64,000 nucleotides of DNA from Halictus rubicundus (lineage: Eukaryota > Arthropoda > Insecta > Hymenoptera > Halictidae): assembly GCF_050948215.1 (NCBI RefSeq), contig NC_135158.1, positions 5,007,822-5,071,821 of the forward strand, in the 5' to 3' direction. The position numbers and the translations under genes are program-made. The notes beneath the pieces are model-generated. The model was not told the origin of the DNA. It searched no databases and saw only the letters and a program-made list of their open reading frames with translations. Shown here piece by piece: positions 1-11,100 of this stretch; the first letter of the stretch is position 1, and the number at the start of each line of letters is the position of its first letter.

Positions 1-860
1 AACGTAAAATGCTTAACTGGTGCTGGCTGTTGACCAACCACAGAGGTAAGCGCAGTCTTATTCAGATAGTGACATTCTAATGGAAGCATTGCTGGATCAT
101 TTTGTTTCTTCAAAAGTTTTCTAAGGTCGTTGACTAGCTCTCCAAAAATAGGTCTATGCTCATCTAAATCTGTGATGTCTGTGTTCAAAGAACCCGTAGA
201 TGGGAAAGTCTTCATCGCTTCGGATAACATTGATACCCACAGCTCGCTGTCGAGGGATGCCACCTCGATAATTTCTTCGAGTTCAACACGCCACTGTACA
301 ATTCAATGGTAATTATAAACACGAATAAAGTGAAACAAGTTAGAATATCTTAAACATCCATTACATCTTTTTGCAAATGCTATCAATCGGTACTCGTGAA
401 TTGAAACCACCGTTAATTTTTCAAGAAAGCTTTAGTCGTATATGGAACATGGTTGTTTACTACACGTTTCAAAAACATCTGGCGCTTAAATAAAATTAAA
501 TAGGTAGCAGGTCTACGGTGTATGCGCGAATATAACCAAATATTCATCGCATCGGGCACGTTGTCGAGAATTACGTGGTTTCTATACAGGCGAAGTATCG
601 TTTCGTTTTACGCACATGTTTGGTGTTTGCAACAAGTAAACTATCCTCACCTCCTCGACATTTCGCCTCGGTATGTGGAAGAACGAAAGCAGTAACTTGA
701 GTTTAACTTGCGTCTGGAGGTCTGGAAAACAATCTTTAATGTTCCGCAACACCTCTGCGTTGAGTTGCGAACAAATTGAACTTCCTGTCCAGCTATCATT
801 TGACGTTCCAAGCTTGTTATGAAGCCACAACGACGTATCACTATCCCTTACATTCGCCAT
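1..860 (-). CDS. Nelf-A: Negative elongation factor A (NELF-A), 5' part, runs off the left edge
   Basis: NELF-A is a subunit of the NELF complex, which holds RNA polymerase II in promoter-proximal pausing in the nucleus. Two coding exons are visible: 651-860 (start codon 858-860, N-terminus MANVRDSDTSLWLHNKLG) and 1-293, which continues beyond the window. The join is VEE to WRVELEEII, donor GTGAGG after 651 and acceptor AG at 294-295, phase 0. The translation follows human NELF-A closely: the SDT.LWLHNKLG opening, VKLKLLL..HIPRR, the EEIIEVASLDSELW segment, and LPLECHYLNKTALTSVVG followed by PVKHF. An upstream in-frame ATG at 909-911 would add 17 residues, but the conserved start is at 860. 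Only about the first 165 residues are present; the C-terminus is outside the window. The gene is divergent from the Gag-derived gene. Confidence 0.93.
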
Positions 861-1671
861 ATTGGAGTCGTTTGCTTCATGCATTTGACGTACATTGCCG
901 TGGCGCGCCACATGTTATTCCCGCCATAAAATAACGTGACACGCACCCATAGAATATGTACGATATTAAAGAAGCGAAACTCCTGTCGGAAATTTTGATA
1001 TTCATGACATCCAACTTTGGTAACTCTGATGAATTTATTTTACCAACAGTATTCAACTAAAACTCACTTACTTCAGACTTTTACCAAAGAGTACTATCAG
1101 AGAGGATAGGTACTATCTTGTTTTATTTCACTGAATACTAACTGATAGTGACTGATACTGATATCGAGATGATGCTTTTAGAAAATTTTTAATTTTGTAA
1201 GAAATCAAAACTGAGACAGTTTAAATATCAATACTTACATTGTTTATATTGCGATCATTTAATAATAAATGTAAAAGCCGTGTATTATCGAGTCTCAGAG
1301 GATTTTTGTTCTGTGGTGTCTTATTCGGGGAAAACCCGAATTCTATGACGTATACAGAAAACATATGCCAGATATAAATAGGATTCATTCTCTTTCATTT
1401 TCCGCCACGCAGGTAGCGATCATAAACATTAGAAGAAAATACATTTGGTGGAATATAAGTAAGTAGAATATTTCTAAATTACATAAGTCATTACCATTAA
1501 AAGTGTGCGAGAGCCTGAAAATCACGGTTCGGTACGGTTCGAAAATTGTTTTCGGGATCGGGATCTTGAATATATCGGGATTTCTGAGCATATTTGGTTT
1601 CTCGTACGCTTCTGACTTATTATTATTTTTGGTATATATAATAATGTAACATAAATAGTTACAGAAGTAAT
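861..1671. other. Intergenic gap between Nelf-A and the Gag-derived gene
   Basis: This AT-rich, non-coding stretch separates two divergently transcribed genes, so it presumably holds both promoters. I see no long terminal repeat, primer-binding site or target-site duplication that would mark an intact retrotransposon upstream of the Gag gene. A small perfect inverted repeat (TTCGGG, 5-base loop, CCCGAA) lies near 1324-1340. Nothing else is recognisable. Confidence 0.5.
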
Positions 1672-3278
1672 ATGGAAATACAACAGAATGCTATGTTACC
1701 GTTATCTGGTACTGGAGATTTGGGACAGAATTGGCAAGAATGGAGAGACAATTTTATTAGATATTTGACAGTAAATAATTACATTAAAACATCAGAAGAC
1801 TTAAAAATCCGTAAACTAAAGGAACACATTGGACCGCTTGGTATATATTTTATAGACATAGTTAGTAAAGAATGCGATGAAAACCAGTTGAATAATTTAC
1901 AAAGATTATTAGCAAAACTTGACATTGCCTTCAAAGTTCCTCCCGGCGAAATTGAAGCACGGTACAACTTTTTCACTTGTTCTCGTGAAAAGGATGAATA
2001 TATTGATAAATATATTGATAGATTGAAGGTAACGTATACCTACAAGGTTTGCTATATTTTTCTTATGTCATCGAACTTATATATTTATACTATTGTTTCC
2101 TGTTTTAGGAGAAAGCAAAATATTGTAATTTCGGAAACATGATGGACAATTTAATTAGAGATAAAGTAATTACAGACATAAAAGACAAACATCTTTTGTC
2201 AAAATTGTTCAAAATGAAGTACCTCGATTTGTCTATGTTATGTAAGATTTGTTCTGAATATGAGATGGTTAAAATATTGAAAGAAAAAGCTCAGAAAGCT
2301 CAGATAGCTAAAAGGGCCGAGTTAGATGAACAATTTAAAAAGGCTAAAACTGCTGAGTTAGCTAAAAAAGCTGAACAAGTTGAAAAAGCTAAAATTGCTG
2401 AGTTAGCTAAAAAAGCTGAACAAGTTGAAAAGGCTAAAATTGCCGAGTTAGGTAAAAAAACTGAGAAGGTTAAGAAAAAAAATTTTAATACAGAGGAAGC
2501 TAAAATTGATAACAGAACTGATGGCAGTGATATTAACAAAACAGCTAGCCAAAAGGATCAGATACAACCTGTAAAATTCAATCGAAATTGTTGGAAGTGT
2601 GATCAGAGGCATCAAATCAGATGTTGTCCTGCTTTTGGACACAAATGTGAAAAGTGTGGTGACCGCAACCATTTTACCCATTGTTGTAAAATGAAGATTC
2701 CAAATGATGCAGAGAAAAAGGTAAATGTATACAATGTCTTTTCTATTACATCACTAAATAACAGCAAATATTTGATTTGTCTGTATTTTGTGCAATATCA
2801 ATCGACAGAGAAATAAAATTAAAGTAGAAAGTAAAGAAATTAATGTTTATAACATTCATTCATTTGTCTCTGGTTCTTATACTCTTTACTTTTTAATGTT
2901 AGCCCTCTTACGAAATTCCAAACGACATAAGGATAGCCTATGACTTTTCTCGTAACACACCTTCGAACATGGTAAAATATTTTAGAACATTTCAAATGTT
3001 AATATTTTATTTTATAACGTTTTAAAAGAAATTAAATGCTTATATTTTTTTTAGAATCCCAGTGCTCCGCCTGCCTTTGAAGTGGATAATACATTATATC
3101 CAAATTTAAGTTACTTGCGAAGTTCAGAAAGGTATACGGTAAGCATTTACATGTCTATTGTTTCTACAATTTTATAGCCTTCAGCAAGTTTCCAATAAAA
3201 ATAATTGGTAATATTTTACATTAACATTGGTAATAGTTTAAAACTAATGCATAATAATGTTTTTTTTTATTTCAGTAA
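1672..3278 (+). CDS. Gag-derived (Ty3/gypsy-type) gene, spliced, with two zinc knuckles and a PSAP/LYPNL tail
   Basis: The model has coding exons 1672-2028, 2109-2720, 2903-2971 and 3055-3138, then a stop codon TAA as the first codon of a last exon (3276-3278). All exons are multiples of three and all introns are phase 0. The predicted length is about 374 aa. Residues 1-180 resemble the Gag of K02A2.6-like Ty3/gypsy elements (W..W...F..YL near the start; Y.DRL..KAKYCNF..MMDNLIRDKV across the first splice). Residues about 198-242 are a lysine/alanine-rich 15-residue repeat. Two CCHC knuckles follow: C280-C283-H287-C292 and C299-C302-H307-C312. The last exon pair carries PSAP (348-351) and LYPNL (360-364), the consensus for TSG101- and ALIX-binding late domains. 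No protease, reverse transcriptase or integrase is seen. AATAAA signals lie near 3373 and 3421. Exons 3-5 are inferred. An alternative is retention of intron 2, ending at 2816. Confidence 0.68.
2343..2470 (+). repeat. 45-bp coding tandem repeat inside the Gag-derived gene
   Basis: Nearly three consecutive units of 45 bases encode the 15-residue repeat KKAEQVEKAKIAELA and variants. The units differ by a few substitutions (for example GAAAAAGCT versus GAAAAGGCT) and stay in frame. The product would be a charged, probably helical linker between the capsid-like region and the zinc knuckles. Confidence 0.85.
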
Positions 3279-5163
3279 ATGAGTTCATAAAATAGACTGA
3301 TCTCCGTGATGACCGTGTCAACAGCGACACCGACGAATTATAGCGTTTCTATATAGCGAACTATTCATTAGTAATAAAAAAACAATTTATGTATAGAATT
3401 ATGTATTATGAGCAACAGTAAATAAATTTCAACTTTGATATACAACGCCGTTACATTGGTCCCTAAATTAAATTAAAATCGATTGCTACAAACATTAAAA
3501 GAACGAAATGGCACATTAAATGTATATTACTGTCTTTTGCTTCATGTAAAGTAAATTCAAAAAATCATTTAAATCTATATGTATACAGCTGTAACGTTTT
3601 TGCTCATTATCAATTAAGGATTAAACTACTGAATACATTTATTGTTCACGTTTTAAGCAGATACTGTTGTATAACATTGTTCAACTGATACATACCATTT
3701 ATTAACAAATTACATAAATAAAGCACTAATCTCTTTGGCATGAGACTCACACGAGAATTGCAATTAAAACTGTGGTATTACATTTCTCCTATTACATAAC
3801 ATAGTGCTTCATAACTTGTTCGTATAGTTCTATTAAAATTTGTTATTCTTGTTTCTAATGGTATCGTACAGCAGTACAATAAATAAACATTATAAATTCA
3901 ATCATGATCAATCAATTATCTCCCACGTACAGAATCGATGCTTCAATGATTTTTATACTTAAGAGCTATAAAATTATATTCCAATATATTAAATAATTCA
4001 ACATTTGCAAGACTATGAATATCTTGTCGTCAATCGATATAAAAAAACATGAATTCTTATCTTATATTACTAAATCACAATAAATCGGTAATGCTTAGGT
4101 CGTAGTTATGTATTGACAACATTTAGTTTTATATAAATATGGATGAAACGGATTTCCGATATACAGTTGAGCATCAAAAGCCGGTAGACGCCAAAAATAT
4201 TTTTGCACTTTAAAAATAGCTCTTTCGAATTTTCCATATTCGATATAGTAAAACAGTAGAAAATACTAACAACAGTAACAGTAAAATTTGTTCTAAAAAG
4301 GTGTTACTGTGGGGAAGAGATAGTGTAAACGCCTAATATCAAAATTTATAAAAATACGCAGTAAAAATGGTAATATCAGCCTCTAATTATTGTATTATGC
4401 ATATTTTATATGTATATTTTACGAAGGATGAAGTTTTTCACGAATGAAACAATTTTCATATCGATGGCATTGATTCTTTAAATACGTGCACTACGTAATT
4501 TAACACTCAAATTAAGGAGAATATCTTAATCTTTCGCTTTATAGATATGTTTGTAAAGTGACCAAATTGTACAGATGCTAGAAATATGCTTCCACGAACA
4601 ATCGCATATTTTTGTCACGAACCTATCAGTGATGTACATAATTTGTTCGAAAGTTCCTCACTTGGATGGAATAAAGGCAAAGCTCAACTAACATTCATAT
4701 ATAAAGAGCATTATAACTTTACGTAATTTGTTGGTTACTGGCGGCATTAGTAAACGCTTTCTTATTTATACAAGAAACAGAAATGGTAACTTTCTACCTA
4801 TCCACTGTGAAATCACAGAGAGCAGGTATAGGATAGACCTAGCATTATATGGAAGTTTCTCCAACGTACTCTGATATACCGATCTCGTAGGAAAACTGTC
4901 GAATCAATTTTCTATAACTCCTGACCGAATGAACAAATTAATTTTACCGCGTGCTATTTGAATTCTTATCAATTAATAGCATTCTAAATCCTCTTTCGTT
5001 CTGTATCGATAACAATACTCTGTGGAACACAGAACATACACTCAGCTTCGACGTTGTTCGATACGCTGTTCGGGATAAAACGATCCTATAAATATTATTA
5101 TTATTATTACACCACGGTGCTCAGTATTACTGGCAAGAATAATGATCATGAGAAGAATCTATG
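3279..5163. other. Convergent 3' region between the Gag-derived gene and mbc
   Basis: This is AT-rich non-coding DNA. The left end should be the 3' UTR of the Gag-derived gene (AATAAA at about 3373 and 3421). The right end should be the 3' UTR of mbc, read from the minus strand. I see no open frame with family resemblance, and in particular no pol-like remnant of a retrotransposon. Confidence 0.5.
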
Positions 5164-8100
5164 TCAAGTTACGGACGGATCTTGACTAAAGTTATTATCT
5201 GTATCACCGGTAGAAAGCATGGACTTGTTAAAATTGTAAGGCGGTCTTTTTGGTTTCGGTGGCGGTGTAGGCGGTTTCGTCTGAACGTCAAGATCGTCTG
5301 TTGGCGTTGGTAGTTTGTTCTTCGACCAATGCCCTAAAGGTCTGTTCAAGTTATTCAAACTACCCGTTCCACAATGGGAAGCAGGCAACTCGTCCGGAAG
5401 ATTACAATAATCGGCTTCACGCATTTTCACGGGCAATGGCGGCGGCGGATCGTCCTCGGACGCCGTGCTATCTGTCGTGCCGACGCTATCCCTATTTCCT
5501 TTTCCTAAACTACTCGAGTCCATCCCGTTATTTATGTTTCTTAAGTAATGTTGAGATTGGCCGGACAACCGATTACTTATTCTCCTCTCTTTCTCTATCT
5601 CCGATCTCAAGGGACGTTTAGGTGTTAGCTGCATAAAAAAAAAACTCTATTTTAGCCACTACAGCAGGTCAGTTTATCGTTTAGAGTTGAGCAGTATACT
5701 AGGTAAGTATACTTAACTGTGTCGCCTAAAAATTTACTCGTAACCTACTTGTTTCTTAAAAAAATGTTTCAAACAAAAGTTGTTAGACATTAACCGATAC
5801 ATACAACGTAATAATTAGTCTGTTTATATTTTAATTTTTTTATTAGAGGAAAACTCAAGGTCACCTTTATGTCTCTATGAAAGGCTAGAACATCAATAAA
5901 ATTAAGTATCACATTGTATGACTCATTCGATGTCGAATATCTTTCGTTTGAAACTTTTTTGTATGTAACGAGTAGGTAATGACTAAATTTAGGTGGTACA
6001 GTTAAATGACTCATCCTGTATAATGCAATCAACAATTAACAATTGCGATTCTCTTCGCCGCGAGCTAACATTAGGGCCCAGAACTATAAACTAATTTGTA
6101 TTGCAAGCGTTAATCAGTTAGTCGAATAAACGATTTATATTGAACGATGCCTAACTCTGTTATTTGTGTAAGTAACGTAACGCTTGTATTACCTCTTGAC
6201 GAAGTTCGAATATTGGTGTCGTGGGAAAACTGGATATTAATGGTGTGATAGGGGTTGATGTACTTTGCGACACTTCCGGTGTAGTATACCACTGACTGGT
6301 TGGTTGATCGTTTTTCGTCGCGGTGGAAGAATCACTTTTCCGTGAGCTTCTACGCTTCGAATCCTTTTTCTTATTTGTCCCTGGACTTGGGCTTCCGAGT
6401 GCCTTCTGCAGAGAGGCCGTAGACAAGATGTGTGAACGTATCGATGCGTTTCTGTGTAACAATGACACGTGTCACATACAAAACATTGGTACGTTAATTG
6501 CTTACTAGTAGGAAGATCAAATGATTGGTATCAGCACTAGTGTTAGTGTCTTCACGAATAATTTACTATTTACCTATTTAGCGGGTATAACCAGTCTGTA
6601 TCGAAGGTGCTTAATCCAGGGACAAAAAATGATGACAAAAACAAATTATACCAAAAAGTACCATGCAAGTAGAAAATAGAGTAGTAGGAAAGTAGAAGTG
6701 AACTGAACATATATGTACATATGTGGCTTTCAGTACTTATTTCTTATTTCTACTACCAAATTCAAATAGTATAGTAAAAACAAAGCAATTGAATGCATAC
6801 ATACAATATATATGTTAGCCACAATATGTGAAAATAATTAAGCAATAAGTTAAAAGAAATTAGAACATGCATATTCACGTGAGTGTGTACATAAAAAAAT
6901 GCTAAGTGCGAAGGAAGGATAGTAGGAGATTGTGTTTATCAGGCCCAACAGCAAAATTCCTGAAATCATATATACATCGTTCTAATATTCATTCTTGTAA
7001 TAAATATATGTATATAACTTTGAAAGATGTTAATAGGAAATGTGACAGAGAAGTATTAGAGACAGCAGAAAGTAATAGAAAGTATATCATAATCGTCATT
7101 AGAACAACTCTATCACGTGTTGTGGTGTCTTTACCTTGATAAACTGACGTTCTGAGCACCGGATGACGGTGTACTGTTGTTAAAATTGAATGTTGCGAGC
7201 GACTTGAACGTTGCAACTTGGGATCTTGTAAGAGAGGATACCCTGGAGTGAGTTCCACAGCTGAACGAGATAATTACAAAGTAACCACATAACGTTATAA
7301 CGAGAAATAAAGAAACCCTAATAAAAAGAGAAGTACAACGCCCTCGCAAAAATATCAACATTTAAAAATGGGAAAAACATTAACAGAATTAATTGGTCAA
7401 TACTTGTAATTTAGAAAATAACCACGATGAACAAAATGGCTCGTCTTGTCACTATGCAATTTTGCTTACATACATTTCTTTTTACTTTAAAATCCACATT
7501 GAAAATATTTAAACGACTGTGTCTCGAGATTTACTCTATACAATGCGTCCTCCTTCATTCCTGTATGATGAATGTACTCGAATTTCCTCGTATTTACATG
7601 CGTATGAGTATTCACAATATAATACAAGAATTGATTTTAAAAACACATATTGTTCATAAACCCGTACCAAAGCTAATGATCACGATAGCACATTAAACGA
7701 AATTAGTGTTAGTACGAATAGTTGCGATATGTAACAGCGAATGACGGCTGCGAGAATCAAGTCGCGAATATTACTCACTCTGAATTTGTTATGTTCGACT
7801 CGGATAGACGATGATTGTCTCCCCTTGACGTCTGCGGCCTTCGCATGGTAACAATTTGAGACAAATTCTCGAGTTGTAAGTCGCAAGTCTGCAATAATAA
7901 TATGTACATTGAAAAAAGAACCAAGAAAACCTGCAGAACAGTTACCTACCCTCCGATTTTGAAACATTTTCAACAACTTTTTCCTTTGTATAGATAATGG
8001 CGAAAAACAATCGGTACCACTACAGTGAATTTTGCCTATACTTGTTCATCTGGGACAGCGGACGCGTTAGTATGTATCGTCTGCTTACACATAGTCTGCT

Positions 8101-11100
8101 GTAATGACTGACATTTTTTGTAGTTGTACACGGCACCTTTAAGCTGTATCCTTGGTTTTGAAGTGGCCAGCAACCGGCCACCAATATTAACACATGCGGT
8201 GGTACAGACGCATAAGTATAGGCAGAATTCACTGTAGTGGTACCGATAGTTTTTCGCGAATATCTCGGAAACTAAGCGAGACAACCGTTAATGTGTACAG
8301 GAAAAAGTTGTTCAAAATATCGGAATTCGGAGGGTAGCTGACTGTTTTGCAGGTAATTCCCTGGACTTACCCTCTTTCCGTATTTGGCTTCAACTTGGCT
8401 TCGCATGGCTGCGAAACAATGTTCCAGATGTTGATGGAGCAGTGACAATTCAGGGGGAGCGCGTGTTTTGTGCAACTGCACACCAATGTTCAACAACGGT
8501 ATCTGATCGGCAATTAATCCTTCTAACTTGTGAAGATCGGAATTCTCTTCTGGATGAGAATCACGATACTCAGGGTTGAGGAAAGCTTTCTCATAGTTAT
8601 CTATGCCACCCATTACCGCTGGGTCCAGTATTCCGTTCAATTTCAAACTGAGAGGGTTCAGTGGAAGAGTGCGGTCCGCTTTGTGCGCTATAATTAAATC
8701 TCTCAGCACAGTGTTCGTAGCTTCCATCGTTTCTATTGCGTTACGAAGGGGGCTGACATAATAAGTCTCGCTGGATGTAACAGGGAAGCATCTCAGAATG
8801 CCTGGCAAGGGATAGCTTGTAACTAACACCGTCCTTTCCAACCATAGCGAAGCGAATTCATTGTTAGTAGTGGTCTCCTTCTCTTTGTCACCGGAGTTCG
8901 ACATAGCTGAGAGTATGTCCTTTTTCGGCGCCGGCCTTGAAAATCGAAAACGTTGGACGTCGTTCACCCTGTGGTACCTGGTGCGCAAGTAAAATCATTA
9001 TGCATTATTCTGTAGAAATGATATGAATAAATCGGACGTTCAATTTGTTTGGAATCCCTTTATCGAAACTAACGTCTATACCTGAGAACGGCTTCCGCTG
9101 TTATGGGCTTCCCACTGAGTCGATGCCTCTTCTCATCCATTAGGGGATCCACTTTATTTATTTGCACATACTGATGTTTAGACTGCAGTATCTCTGGGGT
9201 GGGTGGAGACAGTCTGTTCATTTGTTCCGCGTTCGGCAGCTGATTTAACGTTCGCGAGCAGAAATCACTTAATCTCTCGTACTCTCTTCCACGGTAAATG
9301 AATACCTGAAACAAATATCGAGATATAATTCAAATAAAAGACCAATTGCAATTTTTTCAAAATTTCTTTTTCACGTTATGTAGTGAACTAATTGTTCTAA
9401 CTTTTTTTAAAAATTCAAGACGTTTCCGTTCACTTATAAAAGATTTATTCTCCTTTAAATAGTGTCCGAATGTTATTGTGAGTCACTGTAACTCACTACG
9501 CCAATTGACTTTCAACCCTAAGCGATATCCATTACATTACCTTGTTTTGTAAAAACGCAGGATGGCCGCGACCATAATATGCAACCCTAAAATATTCCGG
9601 TTCGGGTCGCAGTTGTTTCACTATAGCATCGTAAAACTTAGCCATACGTTGCAACAACATAGAAAGCTGTAAGTAATCGAACGTTTCTTCCTCGTATTGC
9701 GCGACTAGCTCTTTGCACACGGCCAGCGCGCACTCCCACATCTTGCCCTTATCAAAGTAATGGATCATGTCGTTATACAATGCTTCTTTCAATTCACGAT
9801 GCGTTTGACAAGCCAAATATCTGTTTAGAAAGATTATGTTCTTTAATAGCTGAAGAATTCGAAACGATGCTATGAACTTGTTGATTCGATGTTAGTACCT
9901 GTGCGATCTTAATAGAGGCGGCAACGATTGATCGCTCCACGCTAATAATTGACTGTGCAGTTTCAACGAGTACGCTGCTTCAGTGTAATTATCACACTCC
10001 AGGTGCAATTCGCAAAGCTTATTTACATACCTGCGAGATAAAATGTACATTTTTTTAGTGGTAAAAGCGTTAGCACTACTGATTACCAACAAAATATTGA
10101 CACCGTTCGTACCTGATATACATCTCTTTCCTATTTATGTCCGAGTAAAATTCGAGAAGATTCACGATACACAACATTCTATGTTCCTGAGACTCCGAGT
10201 GGATGACGTCGCGGTACTGCAACAATCGCTCCATCAGTTTATATATCGTGTCGACGAAACGTAAACCTTGCTCCCGCAGGGTCGAATGATTCTCGCAAAG
10301 ATCGCTCATCACTTGTGTCCAAAGGGTTTGAAACTGTTCATCCCCTCTTCCACCCTCGACCTATGGGAATATTGTGAGAATGTGGTGCACAGTCGACTGA
10401 CAGAATAAAAAGTTATATTTATCAGATCCTACCAATATATCCAATTTCGCAATCATTTCGTTTTCGTAGTCTGTAAAATTTGCTTTTATATGAGTAGCGT
10501 CCCTTTTCGTGTCGCCGTACCCTTCGACAATGCGTGAACTATAATACTCGCACTGCATCATATCAAAAAATATGGGTATAGTTGCCTTCCTTAACTCGCT
10601 CTCTGGAATTAACGCCATTTCTAGTATCGCTCCTACCAGCGCAGGAACGAACAATATTTTATATTGCCCCAAATTGAACCACATCGAGCGTATCTCGAAA
10701 GCTGTCTCTCTGCAATAGGAGTATTAGAATCTCGACAATCGCGTTGAAGTAAATAAAGCGTGGTGTACGCGTTTACCTGCGCATATCATTGTAACGCAAG
10801 ACAATGCGATTGAGTTTCGTCGATGTGAACGTTTCGAGCTGCAGAGCAGGCTGGGTCAAAAACGCGATTGCACAATGGAAAAAATTCGACCAAGCCTGCT
10901 GCTCGAAATCAGTGAAGAAATAGTCTCTGATAGTGCCGGAGAAGAAACGTAGCGACTTCAAAATTATGCTGTTTTGAAGCATGATCATGTCGCACCAATC
11001 GCTCGGGAACACGCTCCTTGAAACTAAATCTTTGAACACCAACAATATCTCCATGAGGAAATCGAGCATGTCGCACTTGTACCCAAAGTGTTTTATATAA

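Noticed and set aside
2721..2816. Extension of the Gag frame to a stop at 2816 as the true C-terminus
   Set aside because: It begins with a good donor (AAG then GTAAAT) and a matching 3' splice site lies at 2901-2902. Kept as an alternative isoform only.
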